DNA of 64,000 nt from Molanna angustata (Eukaryota > Arthropoda > Insecta > Trichoptera > Molannidae): contig OY754972.1 in NCBI GenBank assembly GCA_963576475.1, forward strand, positions 11,987,062 through 12,051,061, written 5' to 3'. Below the pieces are notes generated by a model. It did not search any database. It had not been told where the DNA came from and worked only from the letters and a program-made list of their open reading frames with translations. Positions 1-12,565 of this stretch are shown piece by piece. The stretch's first letter is position 1. Every line of letters begins with the position of its first letter. The position numbers and the translations under genes were made by a program.

Positions 1-2237
1 GATTTTACAATTTTTAAACACGTTTTTTTTTCACATCAATTTCTCAACGGGTATCATGAAAAGAGTGCACACTGTGAGTTTCGTCGTGATGTGTTTGTAA
101 TGTATGGCGTTCGGCGTACGGAATTATCCTTTTTGTGTCCTCTCTACAGCCCAAACTATAAGTCTGATCGACTTCATATTTACATTGTATGTGTAAAATG
201 CGTAGACATAGAGCTCATTAGTTTTCCATAGACAACTTTTTATTTCTTTATGATTTCTTCATTTACATTGTTTTTTTTTTGTGTCATAAGTCCGATCAAC
301 TTCATATTAACATCATATGTGTTAAGTGCATAGACCTAGAGAGTAGCATCTAGCCCCTGAGTTTCTTTTCTGCATTCTTAGGTTAGGTTTAAGTTTGTGT
401 ATAATAATAATAGCGACTCGCGTGAGCGAGTTGCTTTATAAATTGAATTATAAATTAAATATATAATATTCTTTTAATTTTTCGCATTTAATATACAATT
501 TCACAGCTCATTTGACTTAATACTACGAGATCTCAACCAATCAGAGAGCCAACCGGAAACAGAATGCAAACGGGTAGATTCAGATTGTAGACTCTAGTGA
601 CCTAGAGCTGATTAGTTTTCCATAGATGTCCGTTAATTTTGGTTAATTTCTTCTCTATGATTTCATCTGTCAAAATTTTCAAAAAGTTTAAAGGTCTGGA
701 AAATCGAGTTTTTTGTATATTGTTTAAAATTTCGATACTACAAAAATACACTCATCAAAAATGCATTCAAGGATTCTCAAAATTTAAAGAAAAAAATCTA
801 TGGTTTGCCATATCAATGTGAAATAAATTTCATATTTGTATGAAAAAAGTATATAACAGAAGTAAAATAGCTTCTGTAAGGGAAAATTGAGTGATCAACT
901 TCATATTGATATTGTATGTGTCTATAGACAAGTGTATTTTTTACTCTCCACTTCTATCTTCCTCAAGGGGTAGACTAGTATTATAGCTTCATGGGGTAAA
1001 AAGTGAGAACCGAACACCGCATTCTTCTATCTTGACACATACATCGCATCATCAACATTAATAGCTGTCTCATACATGCTCATCTTGCTAGTAATGCAAT
1101 TTTACTTAAAATTTCTCAACAGGTATCATGTAGAAAGTGCATACTATGAGTTTCGTGACAATGTTGTGTGTATGGTGTAACTTTTGTCCTCTGGGAATCT
1201 TATATTTGTTTAAGAATCTAATATAAATGTTCTTCATAAAAATACATTTAGAGATTGTCAACATTTCAAGAAAAAAATTAACGCTTACTATGGTGTGGAG
1301 AGTTTAGTGTTAACCACAACCCACTCTTTTTCTTTTGTGATAATTGTAGTAAAAATAATGTATGGAATTAAACCTCAAAAATAATACTACCATAATATAT
1401 TTACACTTTAATTAATACAACAAAGATTTTTATCAAAAAATGTCTCTTTTAACATGAAAATAACCATTTCATCCTAAGAGAAAATAAAAAATTACATAAT
1501 TTCCCTGTTAAACTAAATATTGTTATCTGTGCTGTGAGGTACCGGCTTAGAATAGTGATTCAACTTTTTTCTATTATCATCGTTTTTGGGTGTCCCATAA
1601 GAGCCAGGTAATCAAAAATAAAACAGGCAACAATAACATCTTACATAGATCAGCAATGACGTTCACCGTCCATTCTGAATGTAGTTTTCAGGTGAGACGA
1701 GCTGAGTGTGTGGGAATACACGCATGTGTCGTGCTTTTTTTAAGGTAATGCACAACTGTTGCTGATTACCCCAGATTGTGGGATATGCTCTAATGGTATG
1801 TATCATTTTATCTTGGAGAGATGTGATTCCTGTACAGTTAAATAGCGGATTGACCGTTGGTCCTCTTCATCGAATGGACAATTCACTGTGCAACCTTTTT
1901 ATTGTATGGACAATTTACCATGCGACCCTTTTGCTGTATGGACAATTTACCAAGTGGGAAGAACCATATCAGCAGTTTAACTTTATTAAATTTTTAAAAA
2001 CACATCAATCTGCACATATATAATACAACTCGCTTATGCGAGTTGCAATAATGACATCATGCTAGTCTGACCGAATCAAAGATTTTTAGAGTAAAATCTT
2101 AACTGTTGTAAATATGGTTTAATCTCGGTGCTCTGTCACTAAACGATAGTTTGTAGCCGTTGCAAGAAGTGTTTGAAAAGGGCATTTTGTCAATTGCCTG
2201 GACACAAATATTTGATTAAATTATATTTAATGTACAA
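1..2237. other. Non-coding repeat-derived stretch at left edge
   Basis: I see no exon here. The stretch is AT-rich and internally repetitive. A segment near 41-180 (TTCTCAACGGGTATCATG, then an ACTGTGAGTTTCGT-like part) recurs in diverged form near 1116-1200. A module containing CAACTTCATATT recurs near 168, 298 and 897. A roughly 30-bp unit ending in TATGGACAATTTACCA is repeated about three times at 1870-1955. Two hairpin-forming motifs occur near 412-433 and 2027-2046 (see findings). A SINE-like tail with TAATGGTATGTAT lies at 1745-1805. The short ORFs look accidental. Confidence 0.6.
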
Positions 2238-5200
2238 CTAGGCAGGTTGTTGGTGGTGTCTTATCACAATTTGAAGCATTCGATTATCTGGTAATGTACC
2301 CAAAGCCAACAGAAGACTTTGGATATTCCCATAAACACAGCCACAAGATAGAGCCATTTGTGTAGCTTGAGCTAATCTTTCTAGACATATCTGCAAAAGT
2401 AAAAAAAATCTCATATATTGATAGGTCAATTAGAGTATTTGCACAAAGCTATCCCATACATACCTCCCAAGTTATTTTCTTATTTTGATTAAACTACTAA
2501 CAAAATGTTTCCAATATTTTATTAACTCAAAAAAAAAAAATAGCAGTAAAATGTTGTGTTAATTGTAAAATATTAAAGTGAAAATATTCGGTCATAATAT
2601 ATCGAAACTGTGGAAAAATATTGTGTTCTATTTTATTGTATAATGGATTTCCAATCTGTTAGCTCAAAAACTTCAGAATCATCGTAAAATATTTAAGATC
2701 AAGATAAAAAGCAACAAATACATTGATCACAATTCAATTGGGAATGATTCACCCATCCAGCTGAATATCAATTGGGAATGATTCACCCATCCAGCAAAAT
2801 ATCAATTGGGAATGATTAACCCATCCAGCTGAATATCAATTGGGAATGATTCACCCATTCCAGCTGAATATCAATTGGGAATGATTCACCCATCCAGCTG
2901 AATATCAATTGGGAATGATTCACCCATCCAGCTGAATATCAATTGGGAATGATTAACCCATCCAGCTGAATATCAATTGGGAATGATTCACCCATTCCAG
3001 CTGAATATCAATTGGGAATGATTCACCCATCCAGCTGAATATCAATTGGGAATGATTCACCCATCCAGCTGAATATCAATTGGGAATGATTCACCCATCC
3101 AGCTGAATATCAATTGGGAATGATTCACCCATTCCAGCTGAATATCAATTGGGAATGATTCACCCATTCCAGCTGAATATCAATTGGGAATGATTAACCC
3201 ATCCAGCTGAATATCAATTGGGAATGATTCACCCATCCAGCTGAATATCAATTGGGAATGATTCACCCATTCCAGCTGAATATCAATTGGGAATGATTCA
3301 CCCATCCAGCTGAATATCAATTGGGAATGATTCACCCATCCAGCTGAATATCAATTGGGAATGATTCACCCATTCCAGCTGAATATCAATTGGGAATGAT
3401 TCACCCATCCAGCTGAATATCAATTGGGAATGATTCACCCATCCAGCTGAATATCAATTGGGAATGATTCACCCATCCAGCTGAATATCAATTGGGAATG
3501 ATTCACCCATTCCAGCTGAATATCAATTGGGAATGATTAACCCATCCAGCTGAATATCAATTGGGAATGATTCACCCATCCAGCTGAATATCAATTGGGA
3601 ATGATTCACCCATTCCAGCTGAATATCAATTGGGAATGATTCACCCATCCAGCTGAATATCAAATATCAATTGGGAATGATTCACCCATCCAGCTGAATA
3701 TCAATTGGGAATGATTCACCCATCCAGCTGAATATCAAAGCTTTAAAAAATCTTTAGTGATTCTACAAGTGACTGATTTGTTAATTTTTATCAATATGTT
3801 TTTCGATAAATCTAAAGTTATAAAATCTAATAATGACTAAATGATTTTGGAAAAATGCCAGTGGCTAACATAATAATATTTTATTATTTTCCCAAATATT
3901 ATAAGTAGATATAATGTGAATTATTACCTGAAGATTTGCTTCTGACACAGGTACATTGCCTTGTCTATGTGATTGTTCAATTTTCATTTGGATTGAAGAT
4001 ATTATTTGAGAGAGATGTTGTGAGCTTATTATTGTTGGAGGGCCTTGTGGTTTTTTGCTTTTGTACAAACTTTGTAAAACACCCAAATGAAGTTTTCCGT
4101 AAAGTTGAAGCTCATATTGTACGCTATTTTTATTTTCAATTGCTTGAGAAACTTCCAAAGAAACTGGATGTTTTTCAATTTTAATTTTTTTAGCTGGTGA
4201 CACAGTGTTTTCCTTCATTTCAACATCTAAAATAAACAAAAGCACTATATAATTTATATCTAAGTAAATTTAAAATTTAATACAATTCATTGAGAATTGT
4301 AAATAACATATTTGAGATAAAATAAGTATCACTAAATCACCCAGACCAATGTTACTCACAGACCAATGGAATGAGTGACATCACACATCATAGTGGATGT
4401 ATTTTTCAAACACATGTCATACATTTTATTCACGACTTGTTGATTATTGCGTTCAATGAAATCATATTTAGGATGCTAAAATTGTATATTTTAAATATTA
4501 TTCGGATTCGAGGCGTATTTATATGACTGTAATATTCCCAGTCATAAAAGTTTTTTACATTAGATTATACATTATAATTCTATGTTTTCATCAAATTTAA
4601 AACACGTCGAAAATGATTCGCAGTCAGCGTCGAGATTTTTCAACGACGAAATTCCAAGAAATTCAAAACTAAGAATGTTTATTTTTTAACTAATCTTATA
4701 ATATTTTTATTGACAAACTTTTTTTCAATATTCTAATAGAGACGAAGTTGGGATATTGTAGAAGAACCAGGAACTCGAGGCACCTACAGGGCTTACGACC
4801 TGTCATCGGCTGGTTTACGTGATCACTTTATACGCTTGCGCAACATTCATAAACCAGCCAACGTAAGCCCTGTAGGTGCTTCGAGTTCCTGGTTCTTCTA
4901 CAATATCCCAACTTCGTCTCTATTGAGATGTTGAAAAAATGTTTTTCAATAAAAATATCATTTGACTCCCGAAAGGGAAAAAAATCCAATGTTTGCGTAC
5001 ATGCAATTAAAAAAGAATATTCGAACTAATCTTATGTTTAAAACATTAGTTTCTATATATAAAATAGAAATGATAGAAAAACAATTTGTTTGTGCCAAAA
5101 AAATAGTTTAAATCAATGTCAGATATCAAAATAAATATGTAATATGTACACAGAACAGAGAATCTAGTCGCTAAGTGACTGCCGCTAGAAAGAGATGGAC

Positions 5201-8200
5201 TAATATGTGTAAAAATAATATATTCTGTCCAGGTCGGTTTAGAGAACGAAATTTCGGCTCAGCACGTTAAAAATATTTCAATTCATTCGAGTTTCTTCCG
5301 TCAGAAAGAGATGTACTTATATACCCATGTACGCATAATAAGGACAAAATATAAACGAACATCGTCGCGTCGTTAGAAAGAAATGAACTCAAGTTTACTT
5401 CTATCTTATCTGTGCGCGTGACAAGAATAGATAGATTCTTCTGTTAGTGTGGTTTAGTCAACGTGACTCTCTCGGCTAGTTACAAATAATATTATTTTAT
5501 TACATACAAACTTTTGCAATTTATATTATTAAGAATGATGATCTTAAAATGTGTACTTATTTAATGCACAGTACTTATATATTATGTACTTAATTATTTT
5601 CAAATCACTATTCAATCAATATTCTGATAGCAAATATCTTCAATAATTATATTTTAAAACATTGACCTGTCTATTAAGACACCGCAAAGTGCAAAAGTCC
5701 AGATTTTCCGTAAAAAAAAGCATCAATTCACTTTAAGGATATTGCCTGATTGTCCTTTAATAAATCCCGTGTTGCTTTTATTGATAATTGAAATGGAAAT
5801 AATTATAATATGTGAAAATACTCAGTGAAATGCTTCACGCTATAGACAATACGTCAAAATTAATTATCCATTGTGATGTGTTGCGTCATAAAGTGATCAA
5901 CCAATGACAGACCGTTTATAATTTTGATGAAAAGTTAAAATAATAATTAAACTGAAATATTTCACAGCTTTCATTAGTATTTTCGTGATCGCCGTTCTTT
6001 TTTACCTTTGAATCATTATTTTTTATTCATATCCCTCACATATGGATGTTCTCTTTTGTCCACTGACCCTTTAGATTTTATGACTTTTTACAAGAATTCG
6101 GTTTAATTATATTTTGTAAAGTGTATTTTGTTCACTTGTTGACAACATTATTTGTACGTTATATCAGTGAAATGTGCTCCTTTTATAAGTCAATAATTGT
6201 AAGAAAACAGATCTAAATCAACACAATATTGAATATTTTCTCGTTAAAACAAAGTTCGACTGTATTATAAAAATTTTGATATATAAGGAAAAAAATGAGT
6301 ACCATTGTCTTGCGGAATGATAACATAAAGAGGAGCCAAGGCACACCACTGTATAAGTCCAGCAAGAGGTGAAACAGCTGCAAGTTGCCCACTTGGTAGA
6401 ACGGAAGGATTCATTTGAGCAGATAAACATAATTTTGGATTAGAACAGACCTGTAAAAATATTATATTATTCTAAATTTAATTCATGAAATACACAAAAA
6501 CCATTTCAAATGAAATATTTTTTTATATTAATATCATGACTATGCAAATTATTAAAGGTACCTATGTTTTTTTCATAATTTGCACAATACATTTATTTTT
6601 ACTATAATTCAATAGAGAGATATTATTATTTAAATTCAAATAAAATTGTTTGGCGATGGTATTTATTTATTAGACTCAATTATACAAGACGGGTGGGTGG
6701 ATCTTTTGATTTGTTGCAATCAATAATCGTTATCATTTATCGTGAAAAAGACTCAATAATCCTATTAATAGCATTTTTTTGATAATCTAAGCATTTAGAG
6801 CCTTAATATTTGCAATTTGACGCTTAGCCAGTTTTTTGTATTGCCGAGTTTAAGTGTCGGGTAATAGTCATGGTACAAATATTAATAAAATTGTTAGTGT
6901 CTTAGAAGTATTCATTAGATTCTTACCCAAAATGTAATGACTTCTAATAAACTCCTTGGAGGTAATGAAAATGTTCCCCCAGGGCCATCTTTAAGGTATA
7001 TCTCAACAATGGCAGTCACAAAATTTGCAACAAACTGTGGAGCAATTGTGGGTAAATTTTTTAAAACATCCTCATGGGCTGGATGGAGAATAAAATAATC
7101 ACGAACTAAACTGTTTGCGAGCTGAAAGGAAGCAGCAGATGTACATCCAGTTTGTTGAAGCCATGTACCCATTGCAAGCAAAACCTAAAAATAGATTCAA
7201 TTTTATAAATCAAGTTAACGAAAATAATAAAAATAAACAATATAGGGACTTCTTGAATAATAATCTTAAGCGAGATATTTAAAATTAATGTTCCTTTCCT
7301 CAGGAGGTTAAGTAAACAGGATAGGATGTGGGAACCTTCCCTTTCTTCCCTCCCCAACCTTCAACTTCGCCAACAACTCCATCCCTGAAGAAGAAAATAT
7401 ATATCCCGAAACATGTAGGGGTATAATATAAATAAGTTGTGTTAAACACAGTATTGTTTGATTATTTATCTATAAATAAAGTAGACCACGTAAGATTGTC
7501 ATTCTGGATTTGCACATGTTTGTGCACGGCTATATTCATGTCAGTTTGCCTGTCCTTGCATTCATTTGAAACCCTCCTATTTCAAAATCAGCAATTTTAC
7601 AGCAGAGAAAATCTTTTAATATTACATTTAAAACTGTATAAAAACACAAATTCTCGCTAGCTGACATGTTTTATTTATTATTTTCAAAAGAAAGAATGTT
7701 CAAATGTAATATAATAAGAATTATAGAATGTTTTTTTGCTGTACTTGCTGAGTTGCCAAAATTGATTTATGTGAATTTTCTCTTACGGTGATTATAATGC
7801 CAACATTATGATGTCTCCGTTCCCGCTGTAACTAGATATCCTACATAGGGAGAGGGAGCAATTTACACTGAACAAATGTTCCCTTTTGCACTGTGGGTCA
7901 GATTTGCTTCACTTGCATTGTTTCACCGATTTAGCTGTCAGATACGTAATTGTTTACAAGTGGTCTATAACGCCAATTTTATTGATTTTTTGTGTATAGA
8001 TAGATAATATTATACATATTATGGGAAAAATAGTATTTTTTCCAGACGTGCCTAATTTTTTTTAAAAAGATTACGAAAAATATATAAAGGAATATAAATG
8101 GTTAGTTTTTCGACATCTATCGGCAAATTTTCAAACTTATGGTTATTATAGAATCATTGTTGCAAAAACACAACTTATTTTTTTCTATGAAATTTTGTAA

Positions 8201-11058
8201 AATAACACAGTTTAAAAAAATATGTGATTATTATTTAAATACCTACTACTTTCGTGTTAGGTCTTGAAATTTAATTAATGGAGTATTTTTCAAATGACGT
8301 CACAAAAGCGCCGCAATGCGTCCAAAAATATAAGTTTTCTTCCGGTGAGAATAGTATAACCAAATAATAAATGGTAATAAAAATTAAATACTATTATCAA
8401 CAACTATTGATTACATAGTAATGTATGCTGTGCATGTTACAACTTTAAAAACAAATTCGTTCTATATGGGCAAACCAAAGTTTGAATTAATTAAACTAAC
8501 ATAACTAACATCGAATAAATGAATAAATTGAAATTATTTATCTTAACTAAATGTTGAAGAATAATAAAATAATATTACTTACTGATTTTACAAGTAGGTA
8601 GGTACCGGCCTACAAATCTAATGTTTTAAGTTTTATATTATCAAATATCGTATTTTTACCTTTGTGGTACATTTTAACAAAAATTAACTAAATTTTTTAA
8701 CTTTGTATACACCACGTGAGAATTGAATTTACGACTTGAATTGAGAATTTAATCTTGGAATTCGCGGAAAATTTAATACTAAATGACCACCAATTTAATA
8801 TTCAATCATGTACAAAAGTTCTACACATTAATAAAGTAGGAACCAATATTCAAATACATAGCCTTCTTTTAAGCCCAGTCACATTCTGCGTTTAGTTGAA
8901 ATTCTGCCTGAGGAGGGAACGGTTAGTTCCGAAACCAGTCGCAAATTCAATTCTCACGTGGTGTATACAAAGTTAAAAAATTTAGTTAATTTTTTTATAA
9001 TAACAAAATGTGGTAAATTGCTACATTTTAACTACGGAGAATAGAGTGATATTGCTCATCATAATATGCCCATGAGACACAAAGCGAAGATGCAGGTCGA
9101 TAAATTGCAGCATCCAGAGTAATGTCTTCCCACGGCACTCATGGTTGAGAACAAGCGTTCGTCCTTCCTCGCAGGTGCTCAGGTTGACGGGGCCAAGTCT
9201 TCATGGACTTAGTATGGCAGTTTTTTCTCATGGCATACAGATTGTACTCAAGCCGGGGCGGGTCGCCGGGGCCACGTGCCCATGCAGATCAGGTGCACTG
9301 GTAATGGACTGGAAACCCGCACCTTGTGGAGTCCACCAGGTGCTGAGGAAAAGTGTTGTCGACAAACACTGCACCGAATATATTTTTTAAGTACCTACCT
9401 TAAAAGCTTTGCTTCATTTAGATGAAGAATTCACCAACAAACGCCCATTAACCACCAGAGGTGGCCATTTACTGCTGCCCGGTAAATGGCCAGTAAAATA
9501 ATTCAATAATAAAAGTAAAATAATTATAAGTAGATATTTACTGGAGCTATTGATGATGATATTGCCATGCTTGCCAATTTACACATAAATTTCATTCTTC
9601 TGCTTGCTTCAGGGCCTCCAAAGAGTGATAAAAATATTGTATTTTTGGCAGTTTCATTTAGAGGCCCAGAAAAATATTCGCATAAAACTTCCAGTAATTG
9701 TAATTCCTGTAACGGATTTAGTCCAGATGCTCTTCTTAAACCACGCCATTCTGATTCACAAAATATAAATTCTCGCATAAGATCCACAGCTAAATCTAGC
9801 TGCTTTGTAGATGGAACATTTCTGCCTGTTATTAAATGCTCTGTAAAAAAAAATGATGGTTAGAATTAAATGGTCTGTATAAAGAAAAAAAATGGAATGT
9901 AAAATAAAAGCTCTAATATTATTCTAGCACCTAATTTTGTCTACAAAATATTGTATATATCAATAAAAAAAAGAATCTTCATATTCACTTCAACCGAATT
10001 CAAACTACATAGACTTTGGTGAAAAATATACTTATGGAGAAAAAAAAAATGGTACAGGTATTCTTACAATTTATTACCAAGAAAGCGCAAGCAATGGCGA
10101 AATACATTAGTGAGAAAGATATAAAACAACTATAAACATTCAAACACACACTGCAGTGTATTCTCTCTTTTACTTCCGTGTAATCACATTATAATTATCT
10201 CACTTACAACAAATGACTGCAAAGGAGACGAAAGGTATGCGAAAAATGAATCCCCTCTGCATCATTCACTGTTGTCACAAGCAAATGTGACTTAATGCGT
10301 ATTAGCAAAATGTAAAATCTATTTCAATTAGTTTAAGAAATACATATTTTTAGGCACGTGACGACACTAGCATTCTCACAAGGTAGATTTTCTAAATATG
10401 GTGACATGATATTTATCGGCAGTGTCTTTCACTCTCGTTTACATATAATAAAAATAATTATAGACAAATCCATATAAATTTGCCTCGGAACAGGTGGCCT
10501 AAGTCTTCAATTTTGTTGATTTTTTGTCTATAGATAGATAATATTATAGAGATTACGGGAAAATACTCATTTTCCCGGGAAACGCCTATCTATCTATAGA
10601 CAAAATATTGGCAATGTAGGCCACTTGTAAATAATTACCAAATTGAAAACTTAGGCCACTTGTAAATAATTTCTTAATTATACCGTGCCTTTGTGTTTGT
10701 TCTGTGAGAATAAAAGGATAGCCTAGTCTTCACACCATTTTTTTTAAATCGAACCTACAAAAGATTGGTAAAAATAGGTTGGTTAGGTTTGTTTGCAGTT
10801 ATAATTGCGACTGGCGTGAGCCAGTTGCATTATATATTTTAAAAAGTAACTAACACATTAAAAAATAACTTAAAGTAGTATTTTTACTAAACTTTTGTAG
10901 GTTATGTTTAAAAAAATGGTGTGAAGACTAGGCTATCCGGAATAAAATCTATATCATGTGATTAAGAAAAGATTTCACAACTCACCAATTCTAAACAGCG
11001 CTTCCCTAGCACAAAACGGAAAATCTAGTTTTCTTAAATTATAACGAATATCTGACAT
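2238..11058 (-). CDS. INTS15: Integrator complex subunit 15 (C7orf26 family)
   Basis: Six coding exons on the minus strand: 10986-11058, 9542-9840, 6927-7184, 6303-6450, 3928-4226 and 2238-2390. Together they give 1230 nt (409 aa); every junction has GT/AG ends and keeps frame. Family-diagnostic stretches are the MSDIRYNLRK start, LNPLQELQLLEVLCEYF in exon 2, a W-L-Q-x-T segment opening exon 3, PLAGLIQWCALAPL in exon 4, KLHLGVLQSLY in exon 5 and LERLAQATQMAL followed by LPDNRMLQIVI in exon 6. Length and order match the roughly 450-aa human protein, slightly shorter in the lysine-rich middle. In the known family INTS15 is a nuclear subunit of Integrator, which cleaves nascent snRNA and other RNA polymerase II transcripts. 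The start is chosen because MSDIR is conserved in the family. Introns are full of repeats, so the gene spans 8.8 kb. Confidence 0.93.
2733..3739. repeat. 34/35-bp minisatellite, about 29 copies
   Basis: A tandem array in INTS15 intron 5. The unit runs AATATCAATTGGGAATGATT, then CACCCATCCAGCTG. Three variants alternate: canonical CACCCATCC, a one-base-longer CACCCATTCC, and AACCCATCC. I count about 29 units with one partial unit near 3660. Copies are almost identical apart from these variants. Confidence 0.95.
4737..4925. repeat. Near-perfect inverted repeat (head-to-head copies of a dispersed repeat)
   Basis: The left arm begins AGAGACGAAGTTGGGATATT and the right arm ends with its reverse complement. 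The arms are over 60 bp each with only one or two differences, and they enclose a short spacer. The arm sequence belongs to a dispersed family that ends TCTCTATTGAGATGTT; other copies lie at 27130-27270, 27600-27735 and 57283-57372. It lies in INTS15 intron 4. Confidence 0.85.
7382..7425 (+). other. Decayed hammerhead-like module
   Basis: CTGAAGA at 7385-7391 is followed by CGAAACATGTAGGGG. The GAAAC-AU-GUA arrangement is the same as in the better module at 8896-8950, but the predicted stem II is not paired. I read it as a degenerate relative. Confidence 0.3.
8680..9005. mobile_element. Inverted-repeat insertion carrying a hammerhead motif (Penelope-like candidate)
   Basis: Arms near 8683-8735 and 8944-8998 are inverted copies containing AACTTTGTATACACCACGTG. 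The right arm is continuous with the hammerhead fold at 8896-8950. Penelope-like elements are known to carry minimal hammerheads in their terminal repeats and often insert with an inverted partial terminal repeat, which fits this layout. No reverse transcriptase is present. It sits in INTS15 intron 2. Confidence 0.55.
8896..8950 (+). ncRNA. Predicted minimal type-I hammerhead ribozyme
   Basis: All elements occur in order. The stem I 5' strand TTGAAATTCTGC (8896-8907) is followed by core CTGAGGA (8908-8914; position 7 of the core is variable in hammerheads). Stem II is GGGAAC-GGTTA-GTTCC, with one unpaired G, at 8915-8930. The second core GAAA (8931-8934) leads into a tiny stem III, C-CA-G (8935-8938), then U and C at the cleavage site. 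The stem I 3' strand GCAAATTCAA (8941-8950) pairs with the 5' strand over about 10 bp with two bulges. Predicted cleavage is after C8940. Stem III of one or two pairs is the form known from Penelope-like elements. Activity is inferred. Confidence 0.6.
9130..9390. other. GC-rich island of unknown origin
   Basis: About 250 bp of much higher GC content than the surrounding intron, with an 81-codon ORF on the plus strand that resembles nothing I recognise. It is probably a fragment of a mobile element; no termini are visible. Confidence 0.35.
10495..10632. mobile_element. MITE with GTCTATAGATAGATA inverted ends
   Basis: TTTGTCTATAGATAGATA near 10525 is mirrored by TATCTATCTATAGACAAA near 10590, inside an outer pair based on AGTGGCCTA and TAGGCCACTTG. 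A diverged partial relative lies at 7957-8060. No coding capacity. It is in INTS15 intron 1. Confidence 0.65.
10716..10939. mobile_element. hAT-like MITE with 8-bp target duplication
   Basis: Terminal inverted repeats of nearly 50 bp start GGATAGCCTAGTCTTCACAC and end with the complement. GAATAAAA is duplicated at 10708-10715 and 10940-10947. An 8-bp duplication is typical of hAT-superfamily transposons; the class call is inference, since no transposase is present. The interior carries the hairpin GCGACTGGCGTGAGCCAGT seen in related form at 412 and 2027. Confidence 0.7.
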
Positions 11059-11344
11059 CTTTCAAATGTTTAATTTTTCTTTCAACATTCAAAATATCTG
11101 GTGAAAAAGTAAGATACGAGACTACATAAGACAATAATCACATTTAAATACAAATATGAAAATATCTTATTGTAAAAATATTCTGTGTAATTTTGGGAAA
11201 ATTATGTTATTCTATTTGTAGTCGATTTTATGTTTTATATCAGCATAATATATCTCTTTTGTATTAGCTGTCAAGTGTCGATTTAATATCGCTTCTAATC
11301 GTCTATGGTTGAATCTGTCATAATTTTATCATAGATTTTCATAA

Positions 11345-12565
11345 AATATACTAGAAAAAATGTATGAATCGAAGTGAGGATTTTTTCATCGGGACTTTTT
11401 ACGACAAGGTGGGCAGAAATCATCGTTTTTTATAAAGAATAATAACTAATGTGAATTGTTTTCAGAGTTATTTGTCGAAAAAAATACTTTGTTCACTAAG
11501 ATTTAGAGAACAGCTATCTAGAAAGTATTGAAATGTATGGAAGACTGCAATATGTTGCCAACCAAGACGTCAAACGCGCGATATACCATGACTCACTCAT
11601 TGCACGGAGTGCTCTGATACCGGCCCGCCTCGGCCCCATGTCCGCGAGAGAGATCCACCGTTCTATTCGAGTAGGTTGTGGCTCACTTTTCCGTGGAACC
11701 TACCCCGACCGTCAGCGGGATTTTGATAATATTATTTAAATTTTTTTTATGTGGCAACTTTTTTTTTTATAATGAAATGACCTTTTTCAAAATACGACAG
11801 CTACGAACAGCTCGTCAGCTGATTTTTACTCGAAGACGGCCGGAGCTTCTCCGGCACAAAATAACGGTAACTAAAAGAACCTTTGGGATTCCGCCAGAGA
11901 ATCCCAACAGATCGAGCTCTATCGGTCCTGCCACAAAAGAGGCGCGACTGCCGCGAAATCGGCCCCCAAACTGCCGCTGAACTAGGTACCTCCGCCACGC
12001 GGTAAATTACTTTTTTTGTAAATCTTTTGGCTAAATTTTATGTAACTGTAGAGGCCTCTTTCAGACTGAAGCCGAAAGATAGAAGTAGCTTCTCAGGTCG
12101 TCGTGCGTCTCGTAACCTGCCATTTTTATTTTAACATTTGACTATATTTTACTACTGACTCGAGGCGCCAACGGCCTGGGAAGCGTTTGCCCTAGCGCAA
12201 GCCAGGGCCCCTTTGTAACCGTGTGGAGGGAAGGATCACCACAGCCTGTCGCGCCCTTGACCCAGAAATTTCTCTTCTGCTTCTTCTCTCTGTTTTTTTG
12301 GATCGAGGACCTATACCTGAGGACGTCACCCACCTGTACATTCCTGCTGGTCTACGACTGGGTGATCTGCTGAGCGTCTCCCTTAGCAGACGGTCGAAGA
12401 GGAAAGGACCGCGTCCTTGGGGTGAGTGCCTTCAAGTTCTCTCTCGATCCAAGACCGAAGCTGGTCACATTATTCAACCAGGACGCCTTGCGTCCATAGG
12501 ACTGACAGCCCTCCTCTGCACCGCAGAGAGAGAGCTGGTGTCAGCTCCATCTAGTATTTTATATG
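11345..12565. mobile_element. MITE (family A), split by an LTR insertion
   Basis: The element reads inward from TATACTAG near 11349, continues to the GCACGGAGT block near 11602, and resumes at CCATCTAGTATTTTATATG near 12548. Intact relatives at 40430-40730 and 51893-52203 show that these two parts were once contiguous, with a terminal ATACTAGATG and an adjoining AGTACTCCGTGCA. The interruption is the 929-bp insertion at 11615-12543. Confidence 0.7.
11615..12543. mobile_element. Solo-LTR-like insertion with GCTC target duplication
   Basis: The GC-rich 929-bp insertion begins TGATACCGG and ends GGTGTCA, flanked by GCTC at 11611-11614 and 12544-12547. TG...CA ends and a 4-bp duplication fit a solo LTR of a retroviral-type retrotransposon. 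The insertion splits an otherwise recognisable MITE, so its borders are secure. Its orientation and family are unknown. Its short ORFs have no recognisable product. Confidence 0.6.

Noticed and set aside
2733..3739. CRISPR-like array of direct repeats
   Set aside because: Units are contiguous with no unique spacers, and the context is an animal intron. It is a minisatellite.
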